Below, one piece after another: positions 8,609-14,360 of a stretch of DNA of 45,936 bases. The DNA is from Verrucomicrobium sp. BvORR106 (GTDB lineage: Bacteria > Verrucomicrobiota > Verrucomicrobiia > Verrucomicrobiales > Verrucomicrobiaceae). The stretch's first letter is position 1, and the number at the start of each line of letters is the position of its first letter. Made by a program: the position numbers and the translations under genes. Below the pieces are notes generated by a model. It saw only the letters and a program-made list of their open reading frames with translations. It was not told the DNA's origin and searched no databases. The stretch covers positions 1 to 45,936 of the forward strand of contig NZ_BATR01000047.1 of NCBI RefSeq assembly GCF_000739655.1, read 5' to 3'.

Positions 8609-9748
8609 CTATTTCCGCTCAGAGAACTCCACGCCCAGTTCATTCTCCAGACGCGTGATCGCGGACTTTTCCTTGGGTTCGATGAAAGCGAGCGACATAC
8701 CCTTGCGTCCCGCCCGGCCGGTACGACCACTGCGGTGGGTGTAGTATTCCGTCTGCTCCGGGAGCTGGTGGTGAATGACGAAGGCGAGGCCCACCACGTC
8801 GATGCCGCGGGCGGACACATCCGTGGTCACCAGGTACTGGAGACGTTCTTTCTTGAAGGCGCGCATCACCTTGTCGCGCTCCAGCTGGGAGAGGTCGCCG
8901 TGAAGCACGCCCACGGAGAAGTTCCGGGTCCCGAGTTCCTTGGCCAGGTTGATGGAGCCCGCGATGGTGCGGCAGAAGATGACGCCGCGGTCTTCCGTGC
9001 GGTCTTCGAGGAATTCTGAGATGCGATCCAGCTTCTCCGTGCGGTCACAGATGATGTAGCGGTGGGTGATGTCGCGGTTCACGACATGCGCCTTGTCGAT
9101 CGTGATCCGGTGCGCCTCGGGCTCCATGTAACCCTCGATCAGCTCCTGAATGCCCTCGGGGATGGTGGCGGAGAAAAGCCAGGTGTTCTTGCGGGACTTG
9201 GCGGTGAGCTGGAAGAACTGCTCGAGTTCCTTTTTGAAACCCAGGCTGAGCATTTCGTCGGCTTCATCCAGCACCAGGTAGCGCACCTTGGAGAGGTTCA
9301 GAGCCTCCCGCTGCACGAGGTCCATAAGGCGGCCGGGGGTGCCCACGACGATGTGCGTGGGGCGGCGCAGCCGGGAAATCTGGAGGTCCATGTCGTCCCC
9401 GCCTGTGATCGTCTCCACGAAGATCTTGTCCGGCACATGCTTGGTGAACTTGAAGAGCTGCTTGCCGATCTGTTTGGCCAGTTCCCGGGTCGGGGCCACG
9501 ATCAGGCCGTCAATCTGCCCGGCCTTCGCCTTGGCGGCGTGGGGAATGATCCGCTCCAGCATGGGCAGCCCAAAGGCGGCCGTTTTCCCCGTGCCCGTCT
9601 GGGCCTGGGCAATCAAGTCCCCGCGGTGGGCCAAAACGTGCGGAATCGTTTGCTGTTGAATGGCCGTGGGCTTGGTGATGCCGAGCTCTTCGAGCCCCTG
9701 GACGAGTGCTTCGGAGATACCGAGGTCTTGGAAAGTCTTCAAAATCAA
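8609..9748 (-). CDS. DEAD-box RNA helicase
   Basis: The 379-residue protein has the full set of motifs: Q motif (FQDLGISEALVQGLEE ... PTAIQQQTIP), Walker A AQTGTGKT, PTRELA, TPGR, the DEAD box in VLDEADEM, SAT, and motif VI HRSGRTGRAG. It stops shortly after motif VI, so it is a minimal helicase core without the basic or RNA-binding tail found in DbpA, CsdA or RhlE relatives. It should unwind RNA duplexes with ATP in ribosome assembly or mRNA decay. No ATG exists at the expected N-terminus. I place the start at a TTG (9748); another TTG at 9742 fits equally well, and the frame stays open upstream only through repeat DNA. About 700 bp of non-coding DNA upstream could hold a long leader. Confidence 0.93.
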   Translation of the reverse strand: MILKTFQDLGISEALVQGLEELGITKPTAIQQQTIPHVLAHRGDLIAQAQTGTGKTAAFGLPMLERIIPHAAKAKAGQIDGLIVAPTRELAKQIGKQLFKFTKHVPDKIFVETITGGDDMDLQISRLRRPTHIVVGTPGRLMDLVQREALNLSKVRYLVLDEADEMLSLGFKKELEQFFQLTAKSRKNTWLFSATIPEGIQELIEGYMEPEAHRITIDKAHVVNRDITHRYIICDRTEKLDRISEFLEDRTEDRGVIFCRTIAGSINLAKELGTRNFSVGVLHGDLSQLERDKVMRAFKKERLQYLVTTDVSARGIDVVGLAFVIHHQLPEQTEYYTHRSGRTGRAGRKGMSLAFIEPKEKSAITRLENELGVEFSERK

Positions 9749-9840
9749 TGCGGAATGGAGAGTTCGGAGGGCGGGATCGCCGGGGGAACCGTCACTATAC
9801 CGTGTTGCGCGGAATAAGCCAGTCCGGCTTCGCCGGAGAC

Positions 9841-9869
9841 ACCAGACTGCCAGACGCCAGACATCAGAC
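9841..9869. repeat. degenerate CCAGAC tandem repeat
   Basis: Four consecutive 7-8-nt units read ACCAGAC, TGCCAGAC, GCCAGAC and ATCAGAC, followed by the palindrome CCTGAGGTCAGG. They lie about 100 bp upstream of the helicase start and might be part of its 5' leader or of a protein-binding site. Function is not known. Confidence 0.4.
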
Positions 9870-9961
9870 CTGAGGTCAGGGGGAGACGGATGCGAGGGGG
9901 GGAGGCGACTGAGCGGGGCTGGGGACAAGCCACAAGGTGAAATGGCCGCAGAGTAAAGGAG

Positions 9962-9995
9962 GCGGGGTCTCCGGCCCCGCGGGTGAGCGGAGGAA
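9962..9995 (+). repeat. hairpin repeat, copy 2
   Basis: A GCGGGG/CCCCGC stem (9962-9967 with 9975-9980) is followed by GGGTGAGCGGAGGA. It shares layout and tail with the copies at 2691 and 10241. Confidence 0.5.
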
Positions 9996-10128
9996 GGCGT
10001 CGCGCGAGCGGGTGCCATGGAGGCTGACCGTCTGTGATGAGCTCCGACGCGCACGTCCCGGGAGGCCTCTAGCTCCACCTGATGTTTCGCCGCCCCGGGT
10101 TGTAGGGCGACCGAATCGGGGACGGAGC

Positions 10129-10221
10129 AAAGTAGTGCAGAGTCCCGCAGTCACGGGATCGTCGGTCGCGCTACCCACGTCTTCCAATACCGATCCCGTA
10201 TGCGGGACTCTGCACTACTTT
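10129..10221. repeat. long palindrome (TAGTGCAGAGTCCCGCA family)
   Basis: The left arm 10129-10161 and right arm 10191-10221 are inverted copies (33 and 31 nt) that differ by a two-base indel and one substitution around GCAGTCACGGG versus its partner. The loop is 29 nt. Transcribed from either strand it would give a very stable stem. It resembles REP/BIME-type elements. Confidence 0.75.
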
Positions 10222-10240
10222 CAGCTGCCGCCTGCGGCGT

Positions 10241-10276
10241 AGTCCGGTTGTGCCAACCGGCTTCGGGAGCGGAGGA
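10241..10276 (+). repeat. hairpin repeat, copy 3
   Basis: A CCGGTTG/CAACCGG stem (10244-10250 with 10254-10260) is followed by CTTCGGGAGCGGAGGA. The tail matches copy 1 at 2691-2729 closely, and both are preceded by GTAGTCCG or AGTCCG. Confidence 0.6.
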
Positions 10277-10463
10277 ATGCAGCGCGATGGGCGCTTGGGT
10301 GAGCTGAGGTCTGCTGCGTCAGGGGTGGCGCGCGGCAAGCGGAGCGCTTGCCCTACAGCGCGCTGGGTGGCGAGATGCTTCATGGCGAAGTGAGGTGCAT
10401 TATTAATCTGACATGCATGCGCCTTTCGAGACTGGAAGTACATTCAACTTCTCACCGAACTCA

Positions 10464-11126
10464 TCACGCCGAGGTGTGCTTGCGAAACCATCCGTCGAGC
10501 ACGGGGGCGTCACTAGAACTGATTCGTTTCTCCTCTAGTTGAACTACCACGCCGATTTCGTTCCAAGTGATCAACGATCCCACAGGCAGAGCAAGGAAGG
10601 GAACGATCTCAGGCTTAGCCAGGACAATGTGGTACAGCGATTGGAACTCACCCTGGCTGCTGTCTTGCGTGAAGTGATCAAACATCCAGCCACTGTCTGA
10701 CCCGCTTGTCTCTTCCCGCCACATGGCAAATTGCTGGCTATGCGGAAAACTTGGTGAAACAATTCCCGCAGAGCGAATCTCAGGAAACATCGGTTCGCAC
10801 TGGAGTGACTCACAAACCGAACTCTGCAAGACAAGGTGCCTGAATGTTTGATTCAAACCTCGCTGCCATTGGATGGGAACGGTTTGAAAATCTGGCTCCC
10901 AGAGCTCAAGACATGGGGACTCTTCAGTGAGGGCACCGTGATCCAGTAATGCAATCATCCATCCGATCTGGATGGTTTCTCCGGCCTGATATAGTGTTCC
11001 GGTGTGGATCGAGTGGTTGAGGTAGTCCACCAACCATCCTCCAGACTCGGCAATTTCATCGTCCACCTCGAACTGAATCTCCAACTGGCCGCGGGTTGGG
11101 CCGGTAGATGTGCGCAGAGTTGTCAT
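10464..11126 (-). CDS. hypothetical protein, possible Imm33/DUF2185-like C-terminus
   Basis: I do not recognise this 220-residue soluble protein with certainty. It has no signal peptide or membrane segment. The first half is Gln/Glu/Ile-rich beta-type sequence. The C-terminal part (about residues 130-200, MWREETSGSDSGWMF ... PFLALPVGSLITW) has the look of the Imm33/DUF2185 fold found in toxin-immunity and stand-alone proteins, where an REE...DSGW stretch is followed by a P-x-G-S turn. That resemblance is by eye only. Sampled GC is about 55 %, between the AT-rich cassette upstream and the chromosome. It is the last of five same-strand genes, 60 bp after the exonuclease gene. Confidence 0.65.
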   Translation of the reverse strand: MTTLRTSTGPTRGQLEIQFEVDDEIAESGGWLVDYLNHSIHTGTLYQAGETIQIGWMIALLDHGALTEESPCLELWEPDFQTVPIQWQRGLNQTFRHLVLQSSVCESLQCEPMFPEIRSAGIVSPSFPHSQQFAMWREETSGSDSGWMFDHFTQDSSQGEFQSLYHIVLAKPEIVPFLALPVGSLITWNEIGVVVQLEEKRISSSDAPVLDGWFRKHTSA

Positions 11127-11186
11127 AGCGACAAGTACTCACAAAACATACAGGTGAACGGAGAAATCCCTCCACTTTGCCACCAC

Positions 11187-11747
11187 TTACCCCTTACCGA
11201 GCCCCCTGACAATCCTCGCCATGTTCCGCGCATCATCGATCCCACGATGATGCGTGCCTTCCAGTTCCAGCCCGAGCATACCCAAGGCCTGACCCATGCC
11301 GGGGCGTTTCTTGAGCCCCTTGGCTTCGGCGAAGGCTTTCTTCAGGTTCAGGTGCGCTTCAGCGAAAGGGTAGGGCAGACCATGAAAGGCGCAGTCCTGC
11401 TGGAACTGGCCTTTGTCATAAGCACCCCATGACGAAAACAAGCAGTCGGGATAAGGCTCCAGCCAGGCCTTGAGATTGGCCAGGGCTTCAGGAAATTCCG
11501 GCGCACCATCGACATCAGCCTGGGTGATGGTGGTCAGCTTCGTGCAGAACGGCGTCAGCACCGGATGCCGTACCGGTTTGATGAAGGTGCAGAACTCCGA
11601 CACCGTCTCCATGGTCTTGCCGTCCAGAAGCACGGCCCCGATTTCGATGATTTCCATCTCATCCCGAGGCACCTTACCGCGATCGCAGCAGGTGGCCTCG
11701 AGATCGATGATGAGCAGAGTGGATTGATCGAAGGTCAATCTTACCAT
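11187..11747 (-). CDS. DEDDh 3'-5' exonuclease (DnaQ fold, KapD/ERI-1-like)
   Basis: The 186-residue protein is a stand-alone RNase T/DnaQ-type exonuclease. The metal ligands are Asp15 and Glu17 in IIDLEATC, Asp111 in WGAYDKGQF, and the general base His167 with Asp172 in HHRGIDDA. The DLEATC form of motif I is typical of the ERI-1/KapD branch, which trims RNA or single-stranded nucleic-acid ends. Its start codon overlaps the end of the 390-residue gene by 7 bp, so it should be co-translated with that cassette. Sampled codon composition is GC-rich (about 65 % in one line), like the rest of the chromosome and unlike the three upstream genes, so it may be the resident gene next to which the cassette was inserted. 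Confidence 0.9.
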   Translation of the reverse strand: MVRLTFDQSTLLIIDLEATCCDRGKVPRDEMEIIEIGAVLLDGKTMETVSEFCTFIKPVRHPVLTPFCTKLTTITQADVDGAPEFPEALANLKAWLEPYPDCLFSSWGAYDKGQFQQDCAFHGLPYPFAEAHLNLKKAFAEAKGLKKRPGMGQALGMLGLELEGTHHRGIDDARNMARIVRGLGKG

Positions 11748-12913
11748 CCCTTTGTGATTTTGGTGAACTCCGACAACGCCTTCCGCCAGGCACGTATCCA
11801 GCGACCATCGTTTCGTGACTCTTCAAGTATTACATCTTTGTCTTCCATGTGTTCCCATTCTTGCTCTGCATCTTTAAGCCAACCTCGTACTATCTCAAGG
11901 GATTCGGGACTGTTCAGCGTGGACTCCGTGTCATAGAACCAGCGCAAATATTGGCGCCATCCCAAACCAATCCAAGGGTTTGCAGGTTCGGACTGAAATT
12001 GGCTCAGGATTGCATTTCCAAACGAGTTGACCGACAAATCGGATCCAAAGCTTTTGGGACTGTCGCGCTGGAGCAGGAGAATGTCAGCGGTCCTTATCGA
12101 TGCTGCAAGTTTGTGTTCGAACCAGTAGGCAATTTGACGCCCTTCGTCATCGCTCTCTTCGAATCTGGACTTCGCAAATCTGCGGAGGTTCCACCATTTT
12201 CCCGTTGCGCAATTTGTCGCCTGTGCGGACTTAAATAACATCATGTCGGAACCGCAATGAGATACAGTAACCTTGCATGACATTTTTTCGAGAAGGTAAA
12301 TAAGAGCCAGAATGGCGCTTAGGCTCTCCACGCTAGAAAATTCACGTCTGGGCTCGACGTCGGATACAATAACCAAATAACAATTTTCTGCTTTGGTTTG
12401 AGCAACAAGGGATCCGATGCGAAGGGCGTCGTCGGCGGTAGAAAGCTGTTCGTAACCCACACATACGGTCAAGATGGATTTCAATTTGGTTGTAGATAAC
12501 GAGTCCGTAAGGCTTTCGTAGCCCTCAAAGCATCGGAGGTAGTAGTCATCGGTCCATTTCTTCGGAAGTATTGCTGGCGAACACACGCTTGTGCAGCCAA
12601 TTTCCATTGCCGCATAGTTGGCTACCTGCTTTCCTAATTTTTTCCACCAAGAGGTAGTGGATATCTCCTGGCTCTCGATGTCTGAAGGAAAATAGTCGTG
12701 GGTCGGGAGGTGACGGTAGGCGGCTTTCGGGGAGTAAAGTTGAGGGTCAAGTCGAATGTCCGCTACGCCTTTATCATAAAACTTGCTGACATGGTCTCTT
12801 AGGTCAGCTTGTGATTGGTTTACCGGGCTGAGAATGACGCCGCTATAGCCATCTAGCCCTTCTTCGGAAACAAGGCCTGCGGTATTCGCTCCCATCTGCA
12901 TGTAACTTCCCAT
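11741..12913 (-). CDS. unrecognised 390-aa alpha/beta protein of the kinase cassette
   Basis: I cannot assign this protein. It reads as a soluble alpha/beta protein with repeated strand-helix units. Strands near residues 25-31 (GVILSPVN), 50-58 (VADIRLDPQLY), 108-114, 146-154 (ILTVCVGYE), 179-187 (YLVIVSDVE) and 213-220 (KVTVSHCGSDM) suggest a TIM-barrel-like layout. Possible functional motifs are the LDPQLY strand end, HDYFPSD (72-78), CSPA (111-114), SHCGSDM (218-224) and CATGKWWNLRRF (235-246). The CATGKWWNLRRF pattern, at the end of the barrel-like part, faintly recalls tRNA-guanine-transglycosylase/DpdA-type barrels, but I would not claim it. AGGAG seven bases before the ATG supports the start. 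It lies 10 bp after the kinase gene and is AT-rich (about 40 % GC in sampled lines). Confidence 0.85.
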   Translation of the reverse strand: MGSYMQMGANTAGLVSEEGLDGYSGVILSPVNQSQADLRDHVSKFYDKGVADIRLDPQLYSPKAAYRHLPTHDYFPSDIESQEISTTSWWKKLGKQVANYAAMEIGCTSVCSPAILPKKWTDDYYLRCFEGYESLTDSLSTTKLKSILTVCVGYEQLSTADDALRIGSLVAQTKAENCYLVIVSDVEPRREFSSVESLSAILALIYLLEKMSCKVTVSHCGSDMMLFKSAQATNCATGKWWNLRRFAKSRFEESDDEGRQIAYWFEHKLAASIRTADILLLQRDSPKSFGSDLSVNSFGNAILSQFQSEPANPWIGLGWRQYLRWFYDTESTLNSPESLEIVRGWLKDAEQEWEHMEDKDVILEESRNDGRWIRAWRKALSEFTKITKGW

Positions 12914-12923
12914 ATTGAAGCTC

Positions 12924-13769
12924 CTATTCTATTTCTATTGCATTGATTAGATCTTCAGGTCGTTGGTATCTGAGTGCTGGCCATGGCTTGAGCATTTGAA
13001 CTAGGCAACGCATACGCATTTTCTCAAAAGCAGCAGCCGAACAAGGAGGTATGAATTTTCTATCCACAACAGACTGAATTGCTTCAGCGGAGGTCATAGA
13101 AAGCGATTGAAAGGGGTGCCGATCTAGAATCAGTTCTGCAATCATTACGCCAACTGAAAATTGATCGGAATGCCAGCCGATTAGTGCTTTGTCATTGTTA
13201 AGCTGTTCGGGTGACGAATAATATGGAGTGCCTGGTCCATTGGGCATCCACGATACTGTCATGGAAGATTGGGATAAATCTCTTACTAGGCCAAAATCCA
13301 CCAGTACAGGAGCGTGATGCCCACTTCTAAACATCACGTTTGTTGGTTTAATGTCGCGATGAACAAGCCTGGCTTCTCGTAGTACGGCCAGCGCGTGAAC
13401 CAGCCCTTTCAGAAGCTCGACAATGTCTTGCCGTCCAAGCTTTTCTGTCAGTAGTCTTTCGTCCAGCGTGCCCCCATCAAGATACTCCTCTACAATTACA
13501 TCAAATGTCCCTCTGTCGGATGTGTGTTCGGAGACGCTGATGACTTTTGCAACAAACTCACTTGAGCATTTCTTAAGTGCTTCAGTCTCCCTCTCTGTTC
13601 GTTCTCTTGTGCATTTGGATCGATCCGCCAGCTTAAGGGCTACGATTTGGCCTTCAGCTGTGGCAGTTTTGTAGGTGACTTTATATGCCCCAGCGCCGCA
13701 AAAGGAAATCAGTTTTAGACCCAGCTTAAGGGCCACTTCTTCTGCTGCTGCGATGTGGTTTGGATCCAT
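12924..13769 (-). CDS. soluble Hanks-type Ser/Thr protein kinase
   Basis: The 281-residue protein is little more than a kinase domain. It has a short glycine loop (GAGAYKVTYK, Gly25/Gly27), the ATP-anchoring Lys46 in VALKLAD, a helix-C Glu near residue 61-63, the catalytic loop HRDIKPTNV (Asp139, Lys141, Asn144), DFG at 158-160, a GTPYYSSPEQ activation-segment end (SPE for APE) and the structural Asp202 in HSDQFSVGV. All catalytic residues are present, so it should be active. It has no membrane segment, PASTA repeats or other sensory domain, unlike PknB-type housekeeping kinases. It overlaps the upstream PD-(D/E)XK-like gene by 44 bp and is followed after 10 bp by the 390-residue gene, so partner or substrate may be those proteins. 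AT-rich (about 43 % GC sampled). Confidence 0.93.
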   Translation of the reverse strand: MDPNHIAAAEEVALKLGLKLISFCGAGAYKVTYKTATAEGQIVALKLADRSKCTRERTERETEALKKCSSEFVAKVISVSEHTSDRGTFDVIVEEYLDGGTLDERLLTEKLGRQDIVELLKGLVHALAVLREARLVHRDIKPTNVMFRSGHHAPVLVDFGLVRDLSQSSMTVSWMPNGPGTPYYSSPEQLNNDKALIGWHSDQFSVGVMIAELILDRHPFQSLSMTSAEAIQSVVDRKFIPPCSAAAFEKMRMRCLVQMLKPWPALRYQRPEDLINAIEIE

Positions 13770-14244
13770 CGTCAGAAAGTCGGGTAAGCGCCTTGGCCGT
13801 TAACCAAGGCATAAGCGGATCTTTTCGCTTCGGAACAATTTCAAGTCTAGCTTTTTTTTCCACAACAATGACGAGACCGACTCCCTGACGGACAAATTCA
13901 TCTCTGGCCTTCAATGCCGGTTGGGCGGCACATTGAGGAAGCACGACATATGAGTAGTGGGCGAAATTGCGGCTTCGTCTCGCTTGTTCTAGAGCTCTTT
14001 TCCATTTTTGAAGTTTTGCTTCAAACGCGTGGAGGGTCGAGTCTGGATTTAGGCCTACGAGATCCGTTCTTCCTGAGACAAAATCAAACTCTGGGACGAC
14101 GGAAGAACAAAAAACTGGGCCGGTGCCGCTGCGGATGATGGCCTCAAGATCACTAACCAGACAGGCTTCGGAGCTGTACTCCCTGGGTTTCGAGTTGTTT
14201 GCGACAGGCGACATCCTCCTTGGTGGACAAGAAGCTTCTTGCAC
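13726..14244 (-). CDS. PD-(D/E)XK-like nuclease-fold protein
   Basis: The 172-residue protein shows the small-nuclease pattern: Glu52 (PEFDF), Asp61 in SGRTDLVGL, Glu75-x-Lys77 in HAFEAKLQKW, then a helix with Gln87 (RALEQARR) and a strand YSYVVLP. This D-(n)-ExK order and the following FAHYSYVVLP strand are typical of PD-(D/E)XK superfamily proteins in restriction, repair and defence contexts; catalysis itself is inferred. Two starts are possible: the GTG at 14244, or the ATG at 14214, which directly abuts a strong AAGGAGG. The AAGGAGG spacing is too tight for that ATG, so the longer form is given. It is first of the AT-rich cassette, and its 3' end overlaps the kinase gene by 44 bp. No signal peptide. 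Confidence 0.75.
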   Translation of the reverse strand: MQEASCPPRRMSPVANNSKPREYSSEACLVSDLEAIIRSGTGPVFCSSVVPEFDFVSGRTDLVGLNPDSTLHAFEAKLQKWKRALEQARRSRNFAHYSYVVLPQCAAQPALKARDEFVRQGVGLVIVVEKKARLEIVPKRKDPLMPWLTAKALTRLSDDGSKPHRSSRRSGP

Positions 14245-14286
14245 AATTTTACAATGTTTCCGTGAACAGTTTTTGATCGGGAGACT

Positions 14287-14320
14287 TGCGTCCTAGTATC
14301 AAATCAGATTCGAGGACGCA
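14287..14320. promoter_or_regulatory. 8-bp dyad upstream of the kinase cassette
   Basis: TGCGTCCT (14287-14294) and AGGACGCA (14313-14320) form a perfect inverted repeat with an 18-nt AT-rich centre. It sits 43 bp upstream of the first cassette gene and 41 bp past the carboxypeptidase stop. It could be an operator for the cassette or a terminator-like hairpin for the gene before; no T-run follows on the minus strand, which argues against a terminator. Confidence 0.4.
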
Positions 14321-14360
14321 GTTCCAGAATTAATAACGTTTTTCCAGGAAGAACTTGGGA

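Larger units (their letters stand above)
9749..10463. other. gene-free, hairpin-rich intergenic region
   Basis: Divided among repeat families rather than genes: a degenerate CCAGAC tandem (9841-9869), hairpin-repeat copies at 9962 and 10241, a long palindrome at 10129-10221, a GGCAAGCG/CGCTTGCC hairpin near 10338-10356 and a CTGACATGCATGCGC copy at 10408. It lies upstream of the helicase gene and downstream of the five minus-strand genes at 10464-14244. The long frames here have no recognisable protein sequence. Confidence 0.65.

Noticed and set aside
14287-14320. rho-independent terminator for the carboxypeptidase gene
   Set aside because: Only an 8-bp stem with 18-nt loop and no T-run on the minus strand; kept as a possible operator instead.
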